Assembly: GCA_023228645.1 (NCBI GenBank)
Contig: JALOAT010000026.1
Span: forward strand, 1 to 49,172
Length of the DNA: 49,172 nucleotides
Direction: 5' to 3'
Source: Gammaproteobacteria bacterium
GTDB lineage: Bacteria > Pseudomonadota > Gammaproteobacteria > Thiohalomonadales > Thiohalomonadaceae
Shown here piece by piece: positions 41,453 to 49,172 of the stretch. A model generated the notes under the pieces. That model saw only the letters and a list, made by a program, of their open reading frames with translations. It had not been told where the DNA came from and made no database searches. Within the stretch, counting starts at the first letter, position 1; the number at the start of each line of letters is the position of its first letter. Made by a program: the position numbers and the translations under genes.

Positions 41453-42934
41453 TCATCGCTCCCGGGTGCGGCGCAGGTCGAGACGCCGTACGAATTCACC
41501 GATGATGACCTCATAAAGCCTGTTTTCCAGGTATTTGTCCTCGATGCCGGCATCGATGTTCGGGTTGTCGTTCACCTCGATGACGTAGACGCCGTCCTTG
41601 TTCTGCTTCACGTCCACCCCGTAGAGCCCGTCGCCGATGAGGTTGGCGGCCTTGAGCGCCACGTCCACCACCTCCTTGGGAGCCTCTTCTACAGGCCAGG
41701 TCTTGAAGGCGCCTTCCGTGAATTTGCCCTTACCGTCGTAATGGACGATCTGCCAGTGCTTCTTGGTCATGAAGTACTGGCAGGCGAACAGCGGCTTGCG
41801 GTTGAGAATGCCGATGCGCCAATCGAATTCGGTGTAGAGGAATTCCTGGGCGAGGAACAACTCGGTGCGCTCAAACAGCTGCTCCGCTCGGGCGATCATC
41901 TCCTCGCGGTTGTTCACCTTGAACACGCCCTGCGAAAATGAACCGTCCGGGATCTTCATGACCATGGGAAAGCCGATGGCCTCTTCGGCGGCGCTGACGT
42001 CGTTCTTGCCGACGATGACGGTCTTGGGCGCCGGCACCTTGTTGGCACGCAGCAGTTCCGCCAGGTACACCTTGTTGGTGCAGCGCAGGATCGAGCGCGG
42101 GTCGTCGATCACCACCATGCCTTCGCTCTCGGCCTTTTTCGAGAAGCGGAAGGTGTAGTGATTGATGCGCGTGGTCACGCGGATGAGCAGGGCATCGTAT
42201 TCCGCCAGGCGCGCATAGTCCTTGCGCTCGATGAGCTGCACGTTTACGCCCAGTTCGCGGCCGGCGCGGATGAATTTTTTCAGGGCGCCCAGCTTGGAGG
42301 GCGGCTGCGGATCGATAGGGTCATAGAGGATGGCGAGGTCATAGCGCGAGGGGATCTTCTTGCGCGATCGCCAGCGCTTTTTCTGGTAGCCCGCCAGGGC
42401 CCCGGCGAAGTGCTCAAAGCCCAGCCTGTTCAGCTTGTGGATGCTGCCCGACTTGATGGAGGCGATGCGCCACTTGCCATCGCGCTCGAAAGTGATGCGC
42501 AGGAACGGGCAAGGAAAGGCCTCGAATAACTGACGTGCCAGTCCGGAGAGTTCCGGATATTCGAAGCACTGCCCGAAATACACCTCCATCCTGAACTCGT
42601 CGATGCCGCTGGTGGAATGGCGCTTGCCCAGGCTCTTCTCCACCTTCTCGTCGAGGTCTTCCGCATCGAGGCTGTACATGGCCTTGCTGGAGAGATCCAG
42701 GATGCTCTTGACCGACGGCACCACGCGGTGGCGGCGCGCCTGCGCCAGCAGCGAGCAGTAGTAACCCACGGTCAGGTACTTGTAGCTGCGGCAGAGATTG
42801 ATCACCTGGACGTTCTTGAGCGTCAGGTACTGCTGGCCCGTGAGGTAGTCATCCACGTTGACGATCGGGATCCCTTCCGGGGGATCCAGTTTCCAGTCCG
42901 CAGGGTCTTCGACGACGATGATTTGCGTGGTCAT
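41453..42934 (-). CDS. RimK-like ATP-grasp ligase with N-terminal RLAN domain
   Basis: A 493-residue predicted peptide or amino-acid ligase. The N-terminal third (VDDYLTGQQYLTLKNVQVIN, YYCSLLAQARRHRVVPSV) is the RLAN domain found in front of some RimK-like ATP-grasp enzymes. The ATP-grasp core is at about 280-480: CTNKVYLAELLRANKVPAPK, FPMVMKIPDGSFSQGV, LAQEFLYTEFDWRIGILN and the metal site VIEVNDNPNIDAG. RimK-type enzymes join amino acids to a C-terminal carboxylate using ATP. It overlaps the stop of the GNAT/C39 gene by ATGA, so the two are translationally coupled. The substrate is unknown. Confidence 0.9.
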   Translation of the reverse strand: MTTQIIVVEDPADWKLDPPEGIPIVNVDDYLTGQQYLTLKNVQVINLCRSYKYLTVGYYCSLLAQARRHRVVPSVKSILDLSSKAMYSLDAEDLDEKVEKSLGKRHSTSGIDEFRMEVYFGQCFEYPELSGLARQLFEAFPCPFLRITFERDGKWRIASIKSGSIHKLNRLGFEHFAGALAGYQKKRWRSRKKIPSRYDLAILYDPIDPQPPSKLGALKKFIRAGRELGVNVQLIERKDYARLAEYDALLIRVTTRINHYTFRFSKKAESEGMVVIDDPRSILRCTNKVYLAELLRANKVPAPKTVIVGKNDVSAAEEAIGFPMVMKIPDGSFSQGVFKVNNREEMIARAEQLFERTELFLAQEFLYTEFDWRIGILNRKPLFACQYFMTKKHWQIVHYDGKGKFTEGAFKTWPVEEAPKEVVDVALKAANLIGDGLYGVDVKQNKDGVYVIEVNDNPNIDAGIEDKYLENRLYEVIIGEFVRRLDLRRTRER

Positions 42935-44064
42935 GTGCGGGCGCGCGCTCCTTTACCGCGGCTCGGTTCCGCTTCCTTGGGTTTGCTGATGATCAATGCA
43001 GCGCGCAGTCCGCTCTTGCCGTAACGGGACATGCGTTCGAAGTCTTTCTGCAGGATAGGCATGCTCATGCAATCGGTGTCTGTCTTGCCTTTTTCCACGT
43101 CCACATACGGGTCGTGCACGTACACAAAACGATCATCGAAGCCGGTGATCACCACCCAGTGAGGAAATTTTTCCTTGTAAATGCGGTATGAGCTGATCAG
43201 CACGACGGGAATGGCGCCGGCATCGAATTTTTCCTTGGTTTCCTGCAGCGAAAGCCGCCGATAGTGGATGGGGATCGGTTTGCTGGCCAGTTCCTCGAGG
43301 AAGTCCTCCTGCACCAACCGGATCACTTCCTTTTTTTCCTCGCTGCGCACCGAATCCACGAACAGTGCGCCCTCATCATTGACGTACACCTCCACGTCGA
43401 AGCCGCGGTGATAGGCGGAGAGTGCCAGCCCGTAGGGGCCGCAGCCGCCGTGGCCCGCGGTCATGAACACGGTGGTGGACTCGCGCCACAGGCGCAGTTC
43501 GAGGCTGCGACCCAGATTGATGTTCTCGTCCAGCACGCGCATGGCCATCATGAGCGCCGCTGGGCCGCAGGTGAACTCCAGGGTCTGCTGGTAATAGGGC
43601 ACGTGCGCCATGTTGGGACGCAGCGCCACCAGGGATTTCTGGAAGCGCAGGGCTTCCATGTGATCCTCGTAATAGTCGGAATAGATGCCGAACTGGCGAT
43701 AGCCGAGCTTGGTGAACAGGCCGATGGAAGCCGCGTTGTCACGGCGGATCTCCAGCCGCATGTCGATGCGATCCTGGGCGATGGCCTCTTCCTCGGCCGC
43801 CGTCACCAGCGCCGCGCCAACACCGCGCCCGCGCGCGCGCTCGTCGATGGCGAGGGAATACAGGCGGGCCAGCGAGGTGCCTTCGTTGAACAGGACCAGC
43901 ACATAGCCGTTCACCCAGCCGTCATCCTCCGACACGAGGGTGAAGGCGTGGGCGCGCGTGAGCATGTAACGGAAACTGCGCCGCGACAGCCGATCGGTCT
44001 GGAAACACTGGTTTTCCAATCTGACCAGCGCGTCGAGATCCGCAACAGTGGCAGGCCTGATCAT
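42931..44064 (-). CDS. GNAT acetyltransferase fused to C39-like cysteine peptidase
   Basis: A 377-residue bifunctional protein. Residues 1-145 are a RimI-like GNAT domain with the acetyl-CoA loop RGRGVG (78-83) and NAASIGLFTKLGY. Residues 150-360 are a papain-like C39-type peptidase: Cys 166 in EFTCGPAALMMAM, His 302 in FPHWVVITGFDD, Asp 318 in YVHDPY. No ABC transporter domain, unlike bacteriocin exporters, and no signal peptide. ATG 44064 is chosen because the frame upstream is non-family. It is the first gene of a two-gene operon with the ATP-grasp ligase, divergent from argE. Confidence 0.9.
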   Translation of the reverse strand: MIRPATVADLDALVRLENQCFQTDRLSRRSFRYMLTRAHAFTLVSEDDGWVNGYVLVLFNEGTSLARLYSLAIDERARGRGVGAALVTAAEEEAIAQDRIDMRLEIRRDNAASIGLFTKLGYRQFGIYSDYYEDHMEALRFQKSLVALRPNMAHVPYYQQTLEFTCGPAALMMAMRVLDENINLGRSLELRLWRESTTVFMTAGHGGCGPYGLALSAYHRGFDVEVYVNDEGALFVDSVRSEEKKEVIRLVQEDFLEELASKPIPIHYRRLSLQETKEKFDAGAIPVVLISSYRIYKEKFPHWVVITGFDDRFVYVHDPYVDVEKGKTDTDCMSMPILQKDFERMSRYGKSGLRAALIISKPKEAEPSRGKGARART

Positions 44065-44181
44065 CCGGGACGATCCGAGAACGAAGGCGCAAGAATCTAG
44101 CATGGCCAAATCTGCCGATATACGGGTAAACGCACAAAAAATCCGGTTGCCTGTGCCCGGGCCGCGGCCCACAATCCGGTC

Positions 44182-45345
44182 ATGCCCGCGCCCACCCTGA
44201 TCACCATGATGAAGGAGCTCATCGCGGCCCCTTCCGTCAGCAGCGTCAATCCTGCGTTCGATTCCGGCAACCTGCCGGTCATCGCCCTGCTGGAAGGCTG
44301 GCTGGGCGCACTCGGTTTCAGTGTCGAGGTGATTCCCCTGCCCGGTCGACCGCACAAGGCTGACCTCATCGCCACCCTGGGCAGCGGCCCGGGCGGGCTG
44401 GTGCTCGCGGGCCACACCGATACGGTGCCCTATGACGAGGGCCTGTGGCGCCACGACCCTTTCCGGCTCACCGAGGCCGACGGCCGGCTGTACGGCCTGG
44501 GCACCTCGGACATGAAGGGTTTCTTCGCGCTGGTGCTGGAGGCCGTCCGGGAGCTGCGCGCCGCCGACCTGGGACAACCGCTCGTTGTGCTGGCCACGGC
44601 AGACGAGGAAAGTTCCATGGACGGCGCCAAGATGCTGGTGGACATGGGCCGCCCGCGGGCGCGCTATGCGGTCATCGGTGAACCGACCGGCCTGCGCCCG
44701 ATCAACGCCCACAAGGGCATCCTCATGGAGGCCATCCGCATCACCGGCCGCTCGGGCCACTCCAGCGATCCGTCCCTCGGCCTGAATGCCATCGAAGGCA
44801 TGCACCTGGCCATGGGCGAGGTGCTGCGCTGGCGCGAGGAATTGCAGGCGAGCTATCGGGACGAGCGTTTTCGTGTGCCGGTGCCCACCCTCAATCTCGG
44901 TCACATCCACGGCGGCGACAATCCCAATCGCATCTGCGGCGCCTGTGAGTTGCACATCGATTTGCGCGCCCTCCCGGGCATGGGCCTGGACGAGCTGCGC
45001 GCCACCCTCAAGACCCGTCTGGACACGGCCCTGGACGGGCGCGGTTTCGGCGTGGACGTTACGCCCCTGTTCCACGGCACGCCGCCCCTGCACACGCCGG
45101 AGGACTCGCCCATCGTGCGCGCCGCCGAGCGCCTCACCGGCCACCGCGCCGAGGCCGTGGCCTTCTGCACCGAGGCGCCCTATCTCAACACCCTGGGCAT
45201 GGACACCATCGTGCTCGGCCCCGGCGACATCGCCCAGGCCCACCAACCCGACGAATACCTCGCCCTCGACCGCGTCCAGCCCACGGTCGACCTGCTGCGC
45301 CAGCTGATTGGGCGGTTTTGCCTGGAAGAAGAAGAAAAGGCATGA
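44182..45345 (+). CDS. argE: Acetylornithine deacetylase
   Basis: A 387-residue M20 metallopeptidase-fold enzyme that removes acetate from N-acetylornithine in the linear arginine route. Metal and catalytic motifs: AGHTDTVP, YGLGTSDMKGFFA, TADEESSMDGA, IGEPTGLRPINAHKG, and the late SGHSSDP and AHQPDE segments as in E. coli ArgE. The start at 44182 has no good Shine-Dalgarno; Met 9-10 (MMKELIAAPS) are alternatives. The last codons (EEEEKA and stop) lie in the left end of repeat element N. Confidence 0.93.
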   Translation: MPAPTLITMMKELIAAPSVSSVNPAFDSGNLPVIALLEGWLGALGFSVEVIPLPGRPHKADLIATLGSGPGGLVLAGHTDTVPYDEGLWRHDPFRLTEADGRLYGLGTSDMKGFFALVLEAVRELRAADLGQPLVVLATADEESSMDGAKMLVDMGRPRARYAVIGEPTGLRPINAHKGILMEAIRITGRSGHSSDPSLGLNAIEGMHLAMGEVLRWREELQASYRDERFRVPVPTLNLGHIHGGDNPNRICGACELHIDLRALPGMGLDELRATLKTRLDTALDGRGFGVDVTPLFHGTPPLHTPEDSPIVRAAERLTGHRAEAVAFCTEAPYLNTLGMDTIVLGPGDIAQAHQPDEYLALDRVQPTVDLLRQLIGRFCLEEEEKA

Positions 45346-45540
45346 ACCACGGGGGACACGGGGAACACAGGGGGGAACACATTCTGCAATGTGTGATGAC
45401 AGCGGCAGGAGCGGCCCCAGGCCGCGATAACGCTATCAGAAGACCAATCGCGGCCTGAGGCCGCTCCCACGGTCGTCCATCGTGGGATCACACAGATTTC
45501 CCCCGTGTTCCCCGTGTCCCCCGTGGTTAAAGCTTTTTCT
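45332..45540. repeat. Composite inverted repeat N with nested REP
   Basis: Between argE and argA. Left arm 45332-45376 (gaagaaaaggcatgaaccac, then acggggg/gaacac units) includes the argE stop codon; right arm 45497-45540 (ccccgtgttccccgtgtccc, then cgtggttaaagcttttt). The spacer holds a REP-like palindrome (45408-45471): ggagcggccccaggccgcga against tcgcggcctgaggccgctcc, related to the one at 9162. Confidence 0.87.
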
Positions 45541-45584
45541 TCGACAACTTGCGCCGGGATCGGCGACTAACCACAATAGCCCGC

Positions 45585-46898
45585 ATGCTCGATCCCCAGA
45601 CCTTCGTCCGCTGGTTTCGCAATTCCTCGCCGTATATCAATGCGTTTCGCGAACGTACCTTCGTGATCGCCTTCGGCGGCGAGATGCTGCGCGACGCCCA
45701 GTTCGCCGGGCTGGTGCACGACGTGGCGCTGCTGCACAACCTGGGCGTGCGCCTGGTGCTGGTGCACGGCGCGCGGCCGCAGATCGAGGAGCGCCTGCGC
45801 ACGCGCGGCGCCGGGATCCGCTACGTGAATGGCCTGCGCCTCACCGACGCCACCGCGTTGGAATGCGTGAAAGAGGCCGCCGGCACGCTGCGCATCGAAA
45901 TTGAGGCGCTGCTGTCCATGGGCTTGGCCAACTCGCCCATGGCCGGAGCGGACATCCGCGTGGTGTCGGGCAACTTCGTCACCGCCCAGCCGCTCGGTGT
46001 GCGCGAGGGCGTCGATTACCAGCACACCGGCGAGGTGCGCAGCGTGGACGCCGCCGCCATCGCGCGGGCCCTGGACGCCCGCGCCCTGGTGCTGCTCTCG
46101 CCCGTCGGTTATTCACCCACCGGCGAGGTGTTCAATCTCAGCGCCGAGGACGTGGCCACCGCCGCCGCGGTGCACCTGAAAGCGGACAAGCTCATCTATC
46201 TGGTTGACGGCCCGGGTCTGCTCGACGAGCAGGGCACATTGTTGCGCGAGCTGTCACCGAGCGAGGCGGAGGCCGCACTGGCCACGCGTGAGCTGCCCGC
46301 ACCCATCCAGCGTGGCCTGATCAGCGCCGTGCACGCCTGCCGCAAGCAGGTGCGGCGCGTTCACCTCATCGACCGTCATGTGGACGGCTCCCTGGTGCTG
46401 GAACTCTTCACCCGCGACGGCATCGGCACCCTGGTCACCGGCGAGGCCTACGAAGGCACGCGCCAGGCCACCATCGCCGACGTGGGCGGTATCCTGGAGC
46501 TCATCCGGCCGCTGGAAGAGGAAGGCGTGCTGGTGAGGCGCTCGCGCGAACGCCTGGAGATGGAGATCAATCACTTCGTGGTGGTGGAACGCGACGGCAC
46601 AGTGATCGCCTGCACCGCCCTGTATCCCTTGCCCGAGGAGCAGGTGGGCGAAGTCGCCTGCATGGCCGTGCACCCGGACTATCGCAGCCAGGGTCGCGGC
46701 GACGGCCTGCTGCGCTACGTGGAACGCCAGGCGCGCGGCCTCGGCATCCGGCGCTTGTTCGTGCTCACCACGCGCACGGCGCACTGGTTCCAGGAGCGCG
46801 GCTTCGTGGCCGGCGAGATCCAGGACCTGCCGGTGCAGAAGCAGACCATGTACAACTACCAGCGCCGTTCCAAGGTGTTCATCAAGTCCCTGTCATGA
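45585..46898 (+). CDS. argA: N-acetylglutamate synthase
   Basis: First step of arginine synthesis (acetyl-CoA plus glutamate). The 437 residues have an amino-acid-kinase domain (about 20-285: FVIAFGGEMLRDAQFAGLVH; LGVRLVLVHGARPQIEERL) that usually carries the arginine feedback site, and a GNAT domain (about 295-437: VACMAVHPDYRSQGRGDGLL; TTRTAHWFQERGF). ATG 45585 gives the family start MLDPQTFVRWFR; a 12-codon longer frame is less likely. Followed by dam with ATGA overlap. Confidence 0.94.
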   Translation: MLDPQTFVRWFRNSSPYINAFRERTFVIAFGGEMLRDAQFAGLVHDVALLHNLGVRLVLVHGARPQIEERLRTRGAGIRYVNGLRLTDATALECVKEAAGTLRIEIEALLSMGLANSPMAGADIRVVSGNFVTAQPLGVREGVDYQHTGEVRSVDAAAIARALDARALVLLSPVGYSPTGEVFNLSAEDVATAAAVHLKADKLIYLVDGPGLLDEQGTLLRELSPSEAEAALATRELPAPIQRGLISAVHACRKQVRRVHLIDRHVDGSLVLELFTRDGIGTLVTGEAYEGTRQATIADVGGILELIRPLEEEGVLVRRSRERLEMEINHFVVVERDGTVIACTALYPLPEEQVGEVACMAVHPDYRSQGRGDGLLRYVERQARGLGIRRLFVLTTRTAHWFQERGFVAGEIQDLPVQKQTMYNYQRRSKVFIKSLS

Positions 46899-47719
46899 CC
46901 TCGACCACCGCGCCTGCGCTGCGGCCCTTCCTCAAATGGGCCGGCAACAAGTATCGCCTGCTGGAACGCATCCGCGCCAAGCTCCCGCCGGGGCGGCGCC
47001 TGGTGGAGCCGTTCGTGGGTTCGGGCGCGGTATTCCTGAACACCGACTACCCGCGCTACCTGCTCACGGATACCAACCCGGACCTCATCGGACTCTACCG
47101 CCTGCTGCAGGCCGAGGGCCGCGATTTCATCAACGCCTGTCGCCCGCTGTTCACGCCCGCCAACAACCGCGCCGATCGTTACTACCGCCTGCGCGCGGAA
47201 TTCAACCGCACCCGGGACGAACACCGCCGCGCGGTGCTGTTCGTTTACCTGAACCGTCACGGCTATAACGGCCTGTGCCGCTATAACAGCCGGGGCGTGT
47301 TCAACGTCCCCTTCGGCAGTTACAAGCGGCCTTACTTTCCTGAGGCCGAAATGCTCGCGTTTCATGCCAAGGCACCCCGCGCGGTGTTCCGCCTTGCGGA
47401 TTTCGGCGAGATCATGAAGAAGGCCCGCAGCGGCGATGTGGTGTATTGCGATCCGCCCTACGTGCCGCTGTCCGCTTCGTCCAACTTCACCACTTACAGC
47501 GCCAAAGGCTTCAGTAGCGCGCAACAATGCGAACTGGCCGCCATGGCGCGCGAGCTGGCACAGAGGGACATACCCGTCCTCATTTCCAATCACGACACCG
47601 CATTCACGCGGGACGCCTATGCCGGTGCGCTGATGGAGGACTTCCACGTGCAGCGCCACATCAGCTGCAAGGGCCACCAACGCGGCAAGGCCGGCGAGTT
47701 GCTCGCCCTCTTTACCTGA
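46895..47719 (+). CDS. dam: Dam-type DNA adenine methylase
   Basis: A 274-residue N6-adenine methyltransferase of the alpha class (GATC type). Motif X FLKWAGNK at 12-19, AdoMet motif VEPFVGSGAVFLN at 37-49, and catalytic DPPY at 186-189 (VVYCDPPYVPLSASSNF). No restriction endonuclease is nearby, so it is an orphan methylase likely used for mismatch repair and replication timing. It overlaps argA by ATGA and the ankyrin gene by TGATG, so all three appear to be one operon. Confidence 0.94.
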   Translation: MTSTTAPALRPFLKWAGNKYRLLERIRAKLPPGRRLVEPFVGSGAVFLNTDYPRYLLTDTNPDLIGLYRLLQAEGRDFINACRPLFTPANNRADRYYRLRAEFNRTRDEHRRAVLFVYLNRHGYNGLCRYNSRGVFNVPFGSYKRPYFPEAEMLAFHAKAPRAVFRLADFGEIMKKARSGDVVYCDPPYVPLSASSNFTTYSAKGFSSAQQCELAAMARELAQRDIPVLISNHDTAFTRDAYAGALMEDFHVQRHISCKGHQRGKAGELLALFT

Positions 47720-48372
47720 TGCGCGCCTTGCTGGTGCTGTTTGCGCTGGTCCTGATCGCCTGCAGCGACCCGGACGCACGCGATGCCAGCGGCCGCACCG
47801 CGCTCATGCGTGCCGCCGAGGCCGGCCATGTCGACACCATCCGGGCGCAACTGGATGACGGCGCGGACGTGCACGCCCGCGACCGTTGCGAGTGGACCGC
47901 GCTGCTGCTCGCCGCACGTGAAGGACACGCCGACGTCCTGCGTCTGCTGCTGGCGCACGGCGCCGATCCCGATGATGCGGACAAGGCGGCCTACACGGCG
48001 CTGATGGTGGCCGCGGGCAACGGCCGGTTCGCCGCCGTGGAACTCCTGCTGGCCCACGGCGCCGCCGTGAACACCGCCGAATCCACCCTCGGCTGGACGG
48101 CCCTCATCTGGGCCGCCAAGGCCGGCCACACCGCCATCGTCGAGCGCCTGCTCGACGCCGATGCCGACCTGAAGGCCCGTGACGTCAAAGGCAACGACGC
48201 CCTGCTCTGGGCCGCCCGCAACGGTCATCTGGACGTCGTGCAGGCACTGCTCGCCCGTGGCGCCGATCCCGCCTCCACGGATGCGGATGGGATCACTGCG
48301 CTGGTGCATGCCGCCAACGGCGGCCACCGGGCCGTGCTGGACGTGCTGGCCGCCGCTGCTGCGCAGCGCTAG
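47719..48372 (+). CDS. Ankyrin-repeat lipoprotein
   Basis: A 217-residue exported lipoprotein (MRALLVLFALVLIACSDP; lipobox LIAC, Cys 15) with about six ankyrin repeats filling the mature part (GRTALMRAAEAGHVDTIRAQ; GWTALIWAAKAGHTAIVERL). Aspartates after the lipid Cys may favour inner-membrane retention. Its ATG overlaps the dam stop (TGATG). The partner is unknown. Its stop codon lies in the left end of the MITE-like element. Confidence 0.9.
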   Translation: MRALLVLFALVLIACSDPDARDASGRTALMRAAEAGHVDTIRAQLDDGADVHARDRCEWTALLLAAREGHADVLRLLLAHGADPDDADKAAYTALMVAAGNGRFAAVELLLAHGAAVNTAESTLGWTALIWAAKAGHTAIVERLLDADADLKARDVKGNDALLWAARNGHLDVVQALLARGADPASTDADGITALVHAANGGHRAVLDVLAAAAAQR

Positions 48373-48524
48373 GGAAGCGCTGAATAAAGCCATTCTGGCT
48401 TTCTCAGCGCATGGCGAGCAAAAAGCGTGGTTTTTGCTCACCTTCACAACAACCGCTTGTGTGGAAGAAAATGGCGGCCCATCCATGTGCCGCGGGAAAC
48501 ACCGATTAAATCAGCGTTTCCCTG
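48371..48524. mobile_element. MITE-like element, 154 bp
   Basis: Terminal inverted repeats agggaagcgctgaataaag (left, 48371 on) and agggaaacgctgatttaat (right, on the minus strand, ending 48524). No coding capacity. Inside are two hairpins: gcgctga...tcagcgc with aaagcca/tggcttt (48377-48410) and gagcaaaaa/tttttgctc (48416-48439). No clear target duplication. The rest of the 403-bp gap (48525-48730) shows no gene; it holds the AT-rich promoter zone of the next gene. Confidence 0.6.
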
Positions 48525-48730
48525 GCCGGCGCTGCCGCCCTGCTTTCTTATCGATGGGCAGGCCCCTCCTCAAACATTTCGCGGGTGCGTTGCTGTGTAT
48601 ATCAATACGTGGGCTGCGGCGCCGTGCCGCACAATCGTTAAAACGGGGAATCCCCCAAGGAACTTGTACTATCGTATAGCATGCACGCAAATATATAGCG
48701 GCACATATTTAATAATCGAACCGGGCAAAC

Positions 48731-48736
48731 TATAAT
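48731..48736 (+). promoter_or_regulatory. -10 element of the last gene
   Basis: A perfect TATAAT about 40 bp before the ATG at 48776, in an unusually AT-rich stretch. The best -35 (48708-48713, tttaat) is weak. Confidence 0.55.
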
Positions 48737-48775
48737 CGGCCGGGCGTAATCCTTACCCTCCCAAGGAGTATTTGA

Positions 48776-49172
48776 ATGGCAAGAAAAAAACCCATCAATG
48801 AGCTTTCCGCAGATGAACTCTATGAACTCGCGCGCCAGCGTGAGCGTGAAGAGCTGGAAGCCGAGCGTGAGGCCAACCGCGCCCAGCTCGAGGAACTGCG
48901 GGAACATCGCCGTGAGCTGATTGCGCAGCATCGCAAGGAACTTGCGGCCGTGGATCGCGAAATCCGCCAGCTGGGTGGCCGCACCCGCAGCCGTAGCGGC
49001 GCCGCGGGCGGTGAAGGAAAGATTTCCGAACGCGTCCTCAGCCTTATCGAAGCCTCCGGGCGCATCAGCACCAAAGACCTGAAGGCCAGCCTGGACGCGA
49101 GCGGTGTCGAGACCAAGAACCTGAACCAGATGCTCGCCTACCTGAAGCGCAACGGACGCGTGGTGTCCCCTT
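48776..49172 (+). CDS. Coiled-coil protein with winged-helix-like C-terminus (partial)
   Basis: At least 132 residues, continuing past the window. Residues 5-70 are a charged coiled coil (ADELYELARQREREELEAER); a basic linker RTRSRSGAAGGEG follows, then a compact helical part (ERVLSLIEASGRISTKDLKA, ETKNLNQMLAYLKRNGRVV) that looks like a small winged helix. The layout, oligomerising coiled coil then linker then DNA-binding part, recalls H-NS-like proteins, but the family is not recognised and the DNA-binding role is inferred. AAGGAG about 7 nt before the ATG and a TATAAT upstream support expression. Confidence 0.8.
   Translation, partial: MARKKPINELSADELYELARQREREELEAEREANRAQLEELREHRRELIAQHRKELAAVDREIRQLGGRTRSRSGAAGGEGKISERVLSLIEASGRISTKDLKASLDASGVETKNLNQMLAYLKRNGRVVSP

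Noticed and set aside
42931..44064. C39 peptidase considered as a bacteriocin exporter component
   Set aside because: No ABC ATPase or membrane domain in the protein and no double-glycine leader peptide gene nearby.
46895..47719. Dam considered as part of a restriction-modification system
   Set aside because: No endonuclease gene is adjacent; motifs and length match orphan Dam methylases.

Overview
The window (about 49 kb, GC-rich, densely packed) looks like chromosomal DNA of a gammaproteobacterium. Supporting signs are the gene order miaB-phoH-ybeY-corC-lnt near leuS and a ybeL-like zinc-ribbon gene, the tesA/ybbA divergent pair, a linear arginine route with both argA and argE, an orphan Dam methylase, and an FNR/Anr-type site. 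The genus cannot be fixed from sequence alone. No prophage, complete insertion sequence, rRNA operon or CRISPR array was seen.

Layout. 1-8.3 kb: housekeeping block with partial leuS (-), a DUF1451 zinc-ribbon gene (+), then the minus-strand run miaB, phoH, ybeY, corC, lnt, with ppnP upstream. 8.5-11.3 kb: sodC, mazG and a RssA-type patatin. 11.3-15.0 kb: a minus-strand signalling operon (DUF2835 gene, soluble three-PAS/GAF histidine kinase, NarL-type regulator) plus a small conserved gene. 15.1-19.3 kb: a thioredoxin-like/HEAT protein, a lipoprotein, the NfeD protease/slipin pair and a Cys-rich protein. 19.5-26.6 kb: ZIP transporter, a six-BON envelope protein followed by a glycosyltransferase remnant, a TlpA-like thioredoxin, an MgtC/DUF4010 membrane protein, a KaiC-like protein with a degenerate P-loop, and a Na/Pi cotransporter. 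26.8-33.0 kb: a small Arg-rich gene, the ybbA-ybbP-yihY operon, tesA and marC. 33.4-39.6 kb: a SirB1-like protein, a mini HMA-like protein, a three-BON protein and hrpA. 39.7-41.4 kb: bacteriohemerythrin with an upstream FNR-type box, a cold-shock gene, a frameshifted yqhA, and tRNA-Met(CAT) with a clear promoter and terminator. 41.4-48.4 kb: a GNAT/C39-peptidase fusion overlapping an RLAN/ATP-grasp (RimK-like) ligase, divergent from argE, then argA-dam-ankyrin lipoprotein. The window ends inside a coiled-coil gene with its own promoter.

The most striking non-genic feature is a scattered family of composite intergenic repeats: purine-rich arms made of 8-9 bp tandem units, in inverted orientation, enclosing variable spacers that often hold an unrelated REP-like palindrome. 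Eleven paired copies and three single arms lie in the window. They often abut stop codons, and they sit inside conserved operons such as miaB-phoH-ybeY. The best candidate for an uncharacterised enzyme system is the GNAT-C39/RLAN-ATP-grasp pair at 41.4-44.1 kb, which has the parts needed for acetylation, proteolysis and peptide-bond ligation.
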